From: JANQTF01 sp036835375
GTDB lineage: Bacteria > Bacteroidota > Bacteroidia > J057
Assembly: GCA_036835375.1 (NCBI GenBank)
Contig: DAITMB010000060.1
Location: 1 to 30,365 of the forward strand
DNA: 30,365 nt
Reading direction: 5' to 3'
The translations under genes were made by a program, and so were the position numbers. The notes below the pieces were generated by a model that saw only the letters and a program-made list of their open reading frames with translations, had not been told where the DNA came from and made no database searches. Below are positions 15,898 to 24,820 of this stretch, piece after piece (within the stretch, counting starts at the first letter, position 1; every line of letters starts with the position of its first letter).

Positions 15898-17909
15898 ACT
15901 AACTGTTTACTGGAAATGGGGGAGACATGTTTGGGTAGTCTCATCCAAAGTTCTACCTCGCTGTGTCTCGGCACATGAATGATCACGGGGTAAGTGTAAG
16001 AAGGGGCATCGAAAGAGAGCCACTGGCGCCCCGGCCAATATCCCATCTGGATGTCAATGATTTCGGCATCGGTGAGATTCCTTCTTCCGTAGTCATCGGG
16101 ACCATAAAAAGTGGCCCAACGATCTAGCATGGCTTGGATCAGCGTGACCAAGTGCTTGCTTGACCGACTGTGAAGATACTGCAAATGAACGTCACCACCC
16201 GGAAATTGATAGGCAAATACTTTATCGAAGAGATTGAACTCCCCCACGGGCATCGTTAATTCATAGGCCGACTCAAATGCCCGGTGTTCGTCATCAGGTA
16301 GAGGAATGGGGCTACACAAGGGATTGGGAAGCTTGAGCGGATCTAATCGAAAGAGCTGTCGAAATGGATGGCTTCCATCTGACTTGAGCCTGGGATCTGG
16401 AGCGAGGGTGGGGTGATAGCACACGAGCGATTCAATAGGTTCCCATCCCTTTTTTTGGCCATATTCGCTCCGATACTCCCAGCCTATCTTGCTTTTGGAG
16501 CCTTCGAGCACCCACAACCTAGCACCTCGCAGGGGTTTCCAATGTTGAAAAATGTGCTCATGCCCCAACCCGGAACCCGGGATCCAAATTCGCTCAAGTC
16601 CTGTCAAGAGCCTCAAAAATCGTAAATCTTTGTCTTGATAATCAGTCAGCTCCAGATACCGACAAGCCTCCAAATCAGGGATTGAAAGGTCGCGTAACGG
16701 AACCTTTCGAGGAGCAGTAGCCTGGAGCCAATGACCCGGTGAGGGTCCACAGGTATGAAGGAAACTTTCCCAAGCCAGCTCCAGGTACATCCGTTTGGTT
16801 TCTGGCTGGCTCTGTAATTCTTGAAGGGAATCAGGATGATCTTTGGACCAAGCTCGGTGAGCCACAAAATAGGCGCGATAGAGTTGCCGACGAAAGCGAA
16901 TAACACCATCGCGATGAGGAGTCACTATTCTGAGGATGGGTGGCGGAATGGGCTCTTTCGAAGCCAAGACACCTCCATGAGCGATGTGGTCTAGCCGAGA
17001 AAGCCAAGATGGATCGCCACAGGCCTTCACAGCTTGATGAATGGCACTGGCTGCTACTTGATAGAGATATCGGGAATACCCCTCTTTGCCGTCTGATTGG
17101 GCGATGGCTTCCAAGACCGCAGGCCGCCTCCACGAGGGATTTCGCCAATCAAGCCCTTCCAAGATTCGCGAAGCCATGGCGGGAAGCATCTTCGACTCTT
17201 TGCTGAGAAGCCATTTTCTCGCAGCCTGCTCGGTCCAGTCTTCCAACTGGCTTACCCAGGCCCAGTAAAAATGTTCTTCTCCTACCAGCTTGATTCGTCC
17301 CTGCGCATCTGGTGATTGCCAGCCCTCAGGCCATGCTTTCGGCTGAGCTGCCAGCACAACACCCTTAAACTGCTCACAAGCATTGAGGATCGCTTCTAAT
17401 CGCTCCCTCGCGTGCCATTTTGGATCTAATGCCTCCGCATCGTCGATCAGCACCCATGTGCGGAGAGGAGACTTCACCCGCGAAAGAGACTTTAGCGCTT
17501 CTGGTTCCTGCAAGGAAATGAAAACCACCCGTAGTCCGCCACGGCGCAGGGAATGAAAGATCTCCAACAGAAGCCAGGTCCTGCCGCTGTCTGGTGGACA
17601 GAGAACCACCAGATGATGAAGTTCTCCTTTACGAATCGACTCCCGCAACTTTGCCAACTGTGTGGATACAGACATGGTCTTCCCGCTCTTAGGGTTGCAC
17701 AAGCGGCGGGGTTGATGATGGCGTCGAAATCGCTTCCATTCAGCTAATGAAATCGTTGCTGGCAGTGCATCTAGCAGGCTTCGCCGCCTCAGGTTGTGAA
17801 GGAGAAAAAGCACAAACACGATGACGATACCCAGGCCGACCCACCAGGCAAGGTACTCGTGAAGCCAAGGGAACCAATTCCGGCTGATGTGATATAAAAG
17901 TTCTTTCAT
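15894..17909 (-). CDS. Membrane-anchored NACHT/STAND-like ATPase with LRR-like region (NLR-like), divergent
   Basis: 671 residues from ATG 17909 (a TTG at 17957 also opens the frame). One membrane helix, WWVGLGIVIVFVLFLLHNL (22-40), is followed by a basic stretch, so the rest should be cytosolic. The NTPase region follows: strand LHHLVVL, P-loop-like C104-PPDSG-R-T111 (normally GxxxxGK[ST]), Walker B TWVLIDDAEAL (151-161), strand FKGVVLAAQP (181-190) where NACHT/STAND proteins usually have an Arg, and IRFRRQLYRAYFVAHRA (337-352), which resembles the F-x-H-x3-EYLAA helix of NACHT proteins. Residues about 403-470 look like two to three leucine-rich repeats (LRDLSIPDLEACRYLELT, LRFLRLLTGLERIWIPGSGL). 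The last 200 residues are unrecognised. The NLR-like call is by motif pattern only. It overlaps the GNAT-nitrilase start by ATGA, so the two are probably one operon. Confidence 0.7.
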   Translation of the reverse strand: MKELLYHISRNWFPWLHEYLAWWVGLGIVIVFVLFLLHNLRRRSLLDALPATISLAEWKRFRRHHQPRRLCNPKSGKTMSVSTQLAKLRESIRKGELHHLVVLCPPDSGRTWLLLEIFHSLRRGGLRVVFISLQEPEALKSLSRVKSPLRTWVLIDDAEALDPKWHARERLEAILNACEQFKGVVLAAQPKAWPEGWQSPDAQGRIKLVGEEHFYWAWVSQLEDWTEQAARKWLLSKESKMLPAMASRILEGLDWRNPSWRRPAVLEAIAQSDGKEGYSRYLYQVAASAIHQAVKACGDPSWLSRLDHIAHGGVLASKEPIPPPILRIVTPHRDGVIRFRRQLYRAYFVAHRAWSKDHPDSLQELQSQPETKRMYLELAWESFLHTCGPSPGHWLQATAPRKVPLRDLSIPDLEACRYLELTDYQDKDLRFLRLLTGLERIWIPGSGLGHEHIFQHWKPLRGARLWVLEGSKSKIGWEYRSEYGQKKGWEPIESLVCYHPTLAPDPRLKSDGSHPFRQLFRLDPLKLPNPLCSPIPLPDDEHRAFESAYELTMPVGEFNLFDKVFAYQFPGGDVHLQYLHSRSSKHLVTLIQAMLDRWATFYGPDDYGRRNLTDAEIIDIQMGYWPGRQWLSFDAPSYTYPVIIHVPRHSEVELWMRLPKHVSPISSKQLV

Positions 17910-17976
17910 GCCTCGACTAAGAGACGAAAATGTACAGGTTGCGCCTTCATTATGCAAATTTTACCCCCAGATGAAT

Positions 17977-18723
17977 TCAGGGCATTTGCCAGCGGTACAG
18001 GATGATCCCCGCAGCCACAGCTGCATTAAGGGATTCGGTATCAGAACCACCAGGAATGCGAATTCGTCGAGTGTGAGTGGATTCACGTAGCCATCGCGCA
18101 ATGCCACGAGTTTCATTCCCGATGACCAGCACATCATTGTCGGCGGGAACAACCTCTCCCAGCATTTCCCCTTCCAAATCGGCGATCCAGACCCCCGATG
18201 TGGCATTTGCCAGCCAAACCTCCGGGTCGGGGAGATCGAACAAATTCATCCGAAAGAGGCTCCCCATACTGCTCCGGACCACTTTTGGATGAAACGGATC
18301 TACTGACCCGGGCCCGAGTAAAATGTTTCTCACCCCAAACCAGTCTGCCACCCGAAAGATGGCCCCAAGATTGCCGGGATCCTGTAGGCCGTCCAAGTAG
18401 AGCGATGGACCCTCAGCGACAGGTTCGCGAATGGACAAGGGGACTCGTATTTTCAACACAGCCAATATACCTTCAGGATGAGCCTGGTCGGTGAGTTTAG
18501 CAAACTGGCCAGCAGTCGTCTCGTAAATTCGGAGCCCTTGAGGAATTCCCAGGGGCAAAGGGTGACCCTCTATAACTACCAGCGCCTCACAAGGCCAGTC
18601 GCTCAAAAATGCTTCCTTCACACATTTCTCGCCCTCAGCCAGAAAGAATCCGTACTGGTATCGGTACTTCTTGTGGAGAAGGGAGGCAAAAAGTTTAGTT
18701 TTGTTTTGGGACAAGAGCTCCAT
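17977..18723 (-). CDS. TrmH/SpoU family RNA 2'-O-methyltransferase
   Basis: 248 residues from ATG 18723; upstream codons in frame lack family character, while MELLSQNKTKLFASLLHKKYR is the usual N-terminal substrate-binding start (YGFFLAEGEKCVKEAF). The SPOUT catalytic domain begins near 105: DGLQDPGNLGAIFRVADWFG (motif 1 with N118 and R124), SSMGSLFRMNLF, VLVIGNETRGIARW (motif 2, G202-N-E-T) and IRIPGGSDTESLNAAVAAGI (motif 3; most relatives have IPM rather than IPGG). The enzyme uses SAM to methylate ribose 2'-OH in rRNA or tRNA; the target is not decidable here. It is divergent from tamL, and the two start codons overlap in one CATG. 67 bp separate it from the NLR-like gene downstream. Confidence 0.93.
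   Translation of the reverse strand: MELLSQNKTKLFASLLHKKYRYQYGFFLAEGEKCVKEAFLSDWPCEALVVIEGHPLPLGIPQGLRIYETTAGQFAKLTDQAHPEGILAVLKIRVPLSIREPVAEGPSLYLDGLQDPGNLGAIFRVADWFGVRNILLGPGSVDPFHPKVVRSSMGSLFRMNLFDLPDPEVWLANATSGVWIADLEGEMLGEVVPADNDVLVIGNETRGIARWLRESTHTRRIRIPGGSDTESLNAAVAAGIILYRWQMP
18671..18703 (+). promoter_or_regulatory. Predicted tamL promoter inside the RNA methyltransferase gene
   Basis: TTG at 18671-18673, a 22-bp spacer and TAGTTTTG at 18696-18703 match the Bacteroidota promoter consensus exactly. The -7 box ends 18 bp before the tamL ATG (18722). The whole promoter lies within the first codons of the divergent methyltransferase gene, as it must because the two start codons overlap. 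Confidence 0.5.
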
Positions 18724-21244
18724 GCACACAAACCTACAAAAATCCTTTCCTTGGATCATGCTGGCAATCTTACTGTGCGGTTGCCAGCCCACGAGGCATG
18801 TCCCCATGGGAGCACACATGCTCCATAGAAATCCGAGTGTTGACGCCGATAAGGTACTCAGCAATGTCCCGCTAGAAGAGTCGATTCGACTTGAGGCCAA
18901 CCGAAAAATTCTCTTTTCCAGGTTCTACCTTGGGTTGTATAACATTGGAACGTCGCTACAGCAAGATAGCTCTCTAGCGAAGCAGCAGATCCTCAAGCTG
19001 AGAAAAACCTCTTTTTGGTACAATGGACTTATCAATGTTCTCACAGGCTCATTAGGGGAAGCTCCGGTGCTCGTCAATCGATCGGTATTGGTGGCAGACA
19101 GTCTCGCCCTTCGCAATGTGTGCTTTGCCTCCGGCTTTTTTCACCCGACGATCAGTATTAAGATTGATACGATACGATCATGGCCCTTCCGGCGAGACAC
19201 AAAAAAAGCGAAAGTCACTTATCAAGTGAAATCTGGTGAAGTGTATCGTATTCAGCAAATCATGCTGATGGTGGGAGACAGCTTGGCCTCCGACAGCATT
19301 CGAAACAAGCTCCAATGGGACAAGTCTCTCTTGATTGCGGGCGCGTCTTATAACCAAAACCTATTGATACAAGAGCGGGCGAGAATCACCAACGCCCTTC
19401 GCAACGCAGGTTATTTTACTTTTTCTCCGCAGCTGATCTCATATTTTGTGGATACCCTCACGAATGAAGCGGGAACAGCCTCAATGCAAGGGCAAAATGC
19501 AAATACCAAATTGCTCAATGTTCAGGTGCTCATCGATAGCCTGCAAGACAGCTACCTCGTATCGCAAATCACCGTTCAGATCAAAGCTGACGGGGGTTCT
19601 GAGCCACTCGTGTATCGTCGCATCGTGTCGCTGCGAGCCAATGAATTGACCTATGAACAGCGAGAGCGGCATGGACTCACACAGCGGAATATGTCCGACT
19701 CCCTTGATATGATATTTGAGGTGGATGAACGACTGATTCGAAAGCTTAATTTCAATTTTATCGGTGCGAGAATTCATCTTCATGAAGGTAAGCCATACGC
19801 TCAAGAAGCCGCTCGCCTGACCCAGCAACGCCTCCAAGAACTGGGAATGTTTCGATTTGCGGCATTAAAGTATGAATTGGATGATTCAAGCAACACCATG
19901 AAGGTGCTCATCGACATCCAGCTCGCCCCGCACTACCAGATCAAAGGCGGGATGGAGTCATTTTACAATGGACTTGGCGCTCCCGGTAACAACCTGCCAA
20001 GCATAGGTGGCAACATTGGGATCAGGAACCGCAATGCTTTTGATCGGTCCGAGTTACTAGAATTTGGCCTCAATGGCGCGATTGGATTTTACAGCGCCCA
20101 GACCGATGGTTCAGCTATTCAGTCGTTGTATTATGGGCTGGGAGCCAAAGTAAACATGAACATTCCCGGCTTACTGTTTCCATATGCCAATCGCAAAGAC
20201 TGGAGTCGGCTCAGTCCCAGCACCCTCCTCAGCAGCGATGTATTGCTGGATCAGCGCAGGGAATACAGCCGCGTAAAGGTCGGCGCCAGACTGTCCTATC
20301 GCTGGAATCACTTTCCTTTTAGTACCCTGGCGGTGAGCGAATTGACACCACTTACCTTGGACTACATTGACACCCGCACAGACAGCACCTTCCAGGCCGA
20401 AATAGTGGATAAACTTCCCCCAGCTATTCGGCGTGACTTTGAGCAGCGTATCAGCTCCCGCCTCCAGTATGCTTTCACTTATCAGGACTACCGAAGTACC
20501 CGCGCAAGGCCCACCTCCTGGTCACGCTTTTCGATGGAGATCGGGGGTAATTTGCCATATTTGCTGGATCAATTTGATTTTTTAAAAGCGGGCACCTCCG
20601 ACACTAGCACTGCGGATAACTTACTGGTAGGCAGGCTCTTCTACGGTCAATACCTCAAAGCTTCAGCCGAAATCAAATACCAGATTCCCTACAAAAATGG
20701 GAGCAGCCTCGTGTTTCGGATGCTTATTGGGGGCGCTGTTCCCTATCAAGGGACACCGACTGTACCGCGCGAAAGCCGATTCTTCAGCGGGGGCCCCAAC
20801 TCTATGCGAGGGTGGCGATCCAATACCCTTGGCCCTGGCACCCTCTCTTTGGAAGAATTGGCCGGTGAGAATGATCAATTCACCGGGAATGGCTTGAGCC
20901 TCGTAGCGCCGGGTGGAGAGTGGATTTTTGAAACGAATGCTGAGTATCGATTCAAGGTGTTGCCACCGTTTGTAGAACTTGGACTTTTTAGTGATTTGGG
21001 AAACGTATGGTTTCACAGATCCAAGGCCACGATCGAGCAACTGGGAGAAAAAGCAGTTATCAGCGCTGAAAATCTTAAGCTGGGTTGGGATGTCGGGGTG
21101 GGAATTCGGTTTGACTTTAATTTTCTTATTTTCAGGATCGATTTTGGCCAACAACTTTTTGCTCCAGACATTGGCTGGATTATCAGCAGCGAAGGATTTC
21201 GGCGATTTCCAGAGCCCAGCATCGGTGTTGATTACCCATTTTAG
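18722..21244 (+). CDS. tamL: TamL: lipoprotein-type Omp85/TamA outer membrane protein
   Basis: 840 residues from ATG 18722 (the frame also opens at TTG 18671). The N-terminus MHTNLQKSFPWIMLAILLCGC is a lipoprotein signal with Cys21 as the lipid-bearing residue, which is the feature that separates Bacteroidota TamL from ordinary TamA/BamA. About residues 60-400 hold POTRA-like repeats (YRIQQIMLMVGDSLASDSIRNKL, KLNFNFIGARIHLHEGKPYAQEAARLTQQRL), and about 410-840 form the Omp85 beta barrel, with RESRFFSGGPNSMRGWRSNTLGP as the conserved RGW-type motif and a final ...IGVDYPF ending in Phe. TamL works with inner-membrane TamB in outer-membrane lipid transport or protein assembly. No tamB gene follows; the next gene is a peptidase. 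Confidence 0.92.
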   Translation: MHTNLQKSFPWIMLAILLCGCQPTRHVPMGAHMLHRNPSVDADKVLSNVPLEESIRLEANRKILFSRFYLGLYNIGTSLQQDSSLAKQQILKLRKTSFWYNGLINVLTGSLGEAPVLVNRSVLVADSLALRNVCFASGFFHPTISIKIDTIRSWPFRRDTKKAKVTYQVKSGEVYRIQQIMLMVGDSLASDSIRNKLQWDKSLLIAGASYNQNLLIQERARITNALRNAGYFTFSPQLISYFVDTLTNEAGTASMQGQNANTKLLNVQVLIDSLQDSYLVSQITVQIKADGGSEPLVYRRIVSLRANELTYEQRERHGLTQRNMSDSLDMIFEVDERLIRKLNFNFIGARIHLHEGKPYAQEAARLTQQRLQELGMFRFAALKYELDDSSNTMKVLIDIQLAPHYQIKGGMESFYNGLGAPGNNLPSIGGNIGIRNRNAFDRSELLEFGLNGAIGFYSAQTDGSAIQSLYYGLGAKVNMNIPGLLFPYANRKDWSRLSPSTLLSSDVLLDQRREYSRVKVGARLSYRWNHFPFSTLAVSELTPLTLDYIDTRTDSTFQAEIVDKLPPAIRRDFEQRISSRLQYAFTYQDYRSTRARPTSWSRFSMEIGGNLPYLLDQFDFLKAGTSDTSTADNLLVGRLFYGQYLKASAEIKYQIPYKNGSSLVFRMLIGGAVPYQGTPTVPRESRFFSGGPNSMRGWRSNTLGPGTLSLEELAGENDQFTGNGLSLVAPGGEWIFETNAEYRFKVLPPFVELGLFSDLGNVWFHRSKATIEQLGEKAVISAENLKLGWDVGVGIRFDFNFLIFRIDFGQQLFAPDIGWIISSEGFRRFPEPSIGVDYPF

Positions 21245-21259
21245 CGATTAGATCAACGA

Positions 21260-21310
21260 GCGCACATGCTGCCTTGGCCTATAGGCTTCTGATTATCCAG
21301 CGCATGTCGC
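21260..21310. terminator. Stem-loop just after tamL
   Basis: GCG-c-ACATGC (21260-21269) pairs with GCATGTCGC (21302-21310), nine pairs with one bulged C; the loop contains a perfect 10-bp palindrome GCCTATAGGC (21277-21286). It begins 16 nt after the tamL stop. No U-run follows, so it may protect the 3' end or be a weak terminator. Confidence 0.35.
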
Positions 21311-21420
21311 CATGACTCCCGCATTGAGTGTCGCCCTCCACTAGTAAAAAATGTGATCTGACGTACCGAATTTTTCGAACCCAGGTAGGGTGTTCGACTC
21401 CCTCAACTGTTCATTTTGCC

Positions 21421-24400
21421 GTGAAGACACCCATTATTTTCTTTGTCCTCGTCGCATGTTTGCTGCCACGGGGAGCTGTTTTTTCCCAAGAATCATCGGC
21501 CATTCTGGGAGAGGTACTGGTTCAACTAGCTCCTGGAGTGCTTCCGGCATCTTGGGGTAGCAAGCACCCAGGCCTTGGCAGGTACCGCTTGCTTTCCGCC
21601 CGAATGAATATCTGGCACTGCCATTGGCAAGGTGAATCCAGTCCTGAAATCGCGTTGGCAGTGATACGCCGAGATTCGGAAGTGCTCCAAGCACAATGGA
21701 ATCATCGGTTGACGATCCGATCTACCGAGGCGACCATCCCGAGTGATCCAAGATTTTCTGATCAGTGGAGCCTGAACAACACGGGCCAGACCGGCGGCTT
21801 GGTAGATGCAGATATTGATGCACCGGAAGCTTGGGATTTGTCCACAGGGCAAGTGAGCATGTTTGGCGACAGCCTGGTTGTTGCAGTCATAGATGATGGC
21901 TTTGACCTCAACCACTTAGACTTAAGATATTGGGTGCATACCGGCGAAGTAGCTGGCAATGGCATAGACGATGACGGCAATGGCTATGTGGACGATGTGA
22001 ATGGGTGGAATGCTTTTACGCAGACGGGAGTCATCACCAGCACTGTGCATGGAACCCACGTATCGGGAATCGCCGCCGCACGCACCGACAATGGGCTTGG
22101 TATCGCAGGAGTGGCTTGGGGTGCAAGGATCTTGCCTGTGCAGGTGGGAACAGCCCAAGAATCAGAACTTGTGAGTGCTTATGGATATGTGCTGGATCAG
22201 CGAATCTTGTATGAGCAAAGCGGGGGGCTCCTAGGGGCCTATGTCGTCGCCACCAACACGAGCTTTGGGGTGGACTTTGCTGATCCTGCGGATTTTCCCA
22301 TTTGGTGCGCCATTTATGACAGCCTCGGCCAACGGGGAATTTTGTCTTCCGTGGCGACCATGAATGTGGGTCAGGACGTGGATCTGGTGAATGACATGCC
22401 AAGCGCTTGCGCCAGTGACCACCTGATCACCGTGACGAACACGACCGCCAACGACCTCAAGTCCATTGGAGCAGCTTTTGGACTGACGACCATTGACCTT
22501 GGAGCGCCGGGCCAAGGGATTCCTTCGACCGTGCCCGGCAATGCCTACGGCGTCCAGTCAGGCACCTCAATGGCATCTCCACACGTCGCAGGTGCGATTC
22601 TGCTCATGCACGCAAGGGCTTGCCCCGCTCTCAACGCTTTGTACTTGGCAGATCCATCGAGCACCAATTTGCTCATGAAAGCCTTTGTGCTCGATGGCAC
22701 CGACAGCATTCCCGATTTGCAAGGCAAGACCGTCACAGGCGGAAGACTCAATCTGGCCACAGCCCTCGCGAAGGTAGATGCTTATTGTGCCAATTTATCT
22801 AATGCCTGCTTGCCCGCATTTGCCCTCTCAGCCCAGGCGATCAGTGATAGTTCGGCATCACTTCAATGGAAAGCTGGCGATAGTGCAGTGTCTTTTGTGG
22901 TTCGGTATCGAATTTCCGATGGAGGAAGCTGGATCGATTCTTTGGACACGGACAGTCCTTTCGTTACGTTGACCCAGCTCCAGCGCTGTCAACAATACGT
23001 ATTTCAAGTCAAGTCCTACTGCCCTTCAGACACAAATGATTACCTCGCTTCTGGCATTTTCCAGACGGAAGGCTGCTGTGAGGCACCGGAAGGAAGGGAA
23101 TTGTTGGCACGCACAGATACCAGTGTGCTGCTGCGCTGGGAATCAGTATTTAGTGCCACTGCTTATGTGTACCGACTAAGGGCGCTAGACGACACCTTGT
23201 TTGTGACGGGCCAGACCATCGATACAACCCTGTTGATCAGCGGCCTGGCCCCCTGTGGCTCCTACGAATGGCAGGTGGCAACTCAATGCGATACCCTGCC
23301 TTTGCGATTCAGTCCGTGGGAACCTTTGCGTACCTTGGGATGTGGTACCTGCTTGGATTCGGTTTACTGTGCCAGCGCGGGATTTGATACAGAATTCGAG
23401 TGGATTGAATCTGTTCAGATTGGTGATGTGGTCTTTTCAAGTGGCAATAATCAAGGATACCGACTGGCGCAAGCTCCTTATGTACAGCTTTTCCGGGATT
23501 CTATGATGGCCCTGACACTTGTCCCTGGCTATTCTCTGTTTAACTACGACGAATCTTGGCGCATCTGGCTTGACTTTGATCAGGATGGCGAATTTGATGA
23601 CCCTGCCGAACGAATATTTGATAGCCAAGTCCCACAGCAAGGCGCAATTTCAAGTACGCTCGCTATCCCAGCGGGTATCTTGCCCGGTATCACACGCATG
23701 CGTGTAAGCATGAAGTTTTCAGGATTCACCGGCACGGAGAAACCCACTCCTTGTGAGATCTTTCAGCACGGAGAGGTGGAAGACTACTGCGTGGAAATCG
23801 TGGACAAGGACTCGATCCTTTGTGGGCAAGCATCCATTTTGGCATTCGCCTACGACCCAGTTTCGCAACTGCTCTCGTTACAAGCAGACAGCCTGGAGGC
23901 GGCGACTTCCTACGAAGTCACGCTCATCGGTCCGGGATTCCCAACGGCATTGAAGTGGGAGGCGGATTCGACCAATTGGGAAGGGATCGTGGCTCTGGAA
24001 GCGTGTGAGATGTACGAGGTATCTTTTCGAGCTGTGTGTGATCAGGTTTTGGGCTTGAGCGATCAGCTCACATTTTGGACAGCGGGTTGTGGTGCCTGCA
24101 TAGATTTGCCCTACTGTGACGTGCAAGGCGAAAATTCGGACTCCGTATGGGTAGATGCCTTTCAGCTTGGATCTGTCGGTCTTGCGACAGGAAATGATGG
24201 AGGGTACCGATTTTTTGAAGGGGTGGAGCTAATACTATCGCCCGCCAGTCAACTCAATGGCTGGGTTTGGGCAGGGGCACATGGCGTCGACTCTTTCTAT
24301 CTCCAAGTGTTGATAGATGTAAATGCAGACGGCCAGTTTGACCTCAACGAAACGGTTATCTCCGGTCGATACCCCGCAGGAGACAGTGTGCTTATAAACT

Positions 24401-24804
24401 GGCTGGTACCCCCTGCCCTGGCCACTGAGGGAGGTCGCGTGAGAATCATAGCCAGCCAAGACCAGATAAAAGGAAGCTGCGACATGGTGCGCCATGGCGA
24501 GGTGGAAGAGTTTTGTTTTTCGGGGCAGACAGTGGGCATAGATCAGTTGCAGCAGGAAAATGTCTTCGTATTCCCTGTTCCCTTCGAAGAAAGCTTTGAA
24601 GTCCTCCTTCAGCCACTCCCTTTTGGTAAACGCTACGTCCGACTTTACGATCTACAAGGACGGCAAGTCGCCACCAAGGTAGAAGAGCTGTCCGAGGGCT
24701 GGATCATTTCGACCAGCAATATTCCCTCGGGCATTTACCTGCTCGAAATTATCACATCACACGGAAGAACCTTGACCAAGGTACTAAAGCAAGCGGGACA
24801 GTAG
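21421..24804 (+). CDS. Subtilisin-family (S8) peptidase with FN3/GEVED repeats and T9SS type A sorting domain
   Basis: 1127 residues. The likely start is GTG 21421, which directly gives the signal peptide VKTPIIFFVLVACLLPRGAVFSQ; upstream codons to 21328 read as non-coding and no ATG is available. The catalytic triad is D158 (VVAVIDDGFDLNH), H210 (VHGTHVSGIAAA) and S383 (SGTSMASPHVAGA); N315 in SSVATMNVG sits where the oxyanion Asn (usually AAGN) is expected. Calcium-type acidic loops (NGIDDDGNGYVDDVNGWN) are typical. After the catalytic domain comes a repeated layout: FN3-like module(s) followed by a GEVED domain, twice, with HGEVEDYC and HGEVEEFC as signatures. The end (NVFVFPVPFEESFEV ... 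GIYLLEIITSHGRTLTKVLKQ) is a type A T9SS sorting domain, so the protein should reach the cell surface or medium. It converges with the next gene over 16 bp. Confidence 0.93.
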   Translation: MKTPIIFFVLVACLLPRGAVFSQESSAILGEVLVQLAPGVLPASWGSKHPGLGRYRLLSARMNIWHCHWQGESSPEIALAVIRRDSEVLQAQWNHRLTIRSTEATIPSDPRFSDQWSLNNTGQTGGLVDADIDAPEAWDLSTGQVSMFGDSLVVAVIDDGFDLNHLDLRYWVHTGEVAGNGIDDDGNGYVDDVNGWNAFTQTGVITSTVHGTHVSGIAAARTDNGLGIAGVAWGARILPVQVGTAQESELVSAYGYVLDQRILYEQSGGLLGAYVVATNTSFGVDFADPADFPIWCAIYDSLGQRGILSSVATMNVGQDVDLVNDMPSACASDHLITVTNTTANDLKSIGAAFGLTTIDLGAPGQGIPSTVPGNAYGVQSGTSMASPHVAGAILLMHARACPALNALYLADPSSTNLLMKAFVLDGTDSIPDLQGKTVTGGRLNLATALAKVDAYCANLSNACLPAFALSAQAISDSSASLQWKAGDSAVSFVVRYRISDGGSWIDSLDTDSPFVTLTQLQRCQQYVFQVKSYCPSDTNDYLASGIFQTEGCCEAPEGRELLARTDTSVLLRWESVFSATAYVYRLRALDDTLFVTGQTIDTTLLISGLAPCGSYEWQVATQCDTLPLRFSPWEPLRTLGCGTCLDSVYCASAGFDTEFEWIESVQIGDVVFSSGNNQGYRLAQAPYVQLFRDSMMALTLVPGYSLFNYDESWRIWLDFDQDGEFDDPAERIFDSQVPQQGAISSTLAIPAGILPGITRMRVSMKFSGFTGTEKPTPCEIFQHGEVEDYCVEIVDKDSILCGQASILAFAYDPVSQLLSLQADSLEAATSYEVTLIGPGFPTALKWEADSTNWEGIVALEACEMYEVSFRAVCDQVLGLSDQLTFWTAGCGACIDLPYCDVQGENSDSVWVDAFQLGSVGLATGNDGGYRFFEGVELILSPASQLNGWVWAGAHGVDSFYLQVLIDVNADGQFDLNETVISGRYPAGDSVLINWLVPPALATEGGRVRIIASQDQIKGSCDMVRHGEVEEFCFSGQTVGIDQLQQENVFVFPVPFEESFEVLLQPLPFGKRYVRLYDLQGRQVATKVEELSEGWIISTSNIPSGIYLLEIITSHGRTLTKVLKQAGQ

Positions 24805-24820
24805 CGCAAACCTCAAATGC

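Noticed and set aside
17697..17720. A second P-loop-like motif (CNPKSGKT) in the NLR-like protein
   Set aside because: It is not preceded by a hydrophobic strand and lies in a basic linker after the membrane helix; the later CPPDSGRT after LHHLVVL fits the fold better.
21376..21412. tRNA T-arm-like stretch (GGGTGTTCGACTCCCTC)
   Set aside because: The stem does not pair properly and no acceptor, D or anticodon arm can be folded around it; no tRNA gene or clear remnant.
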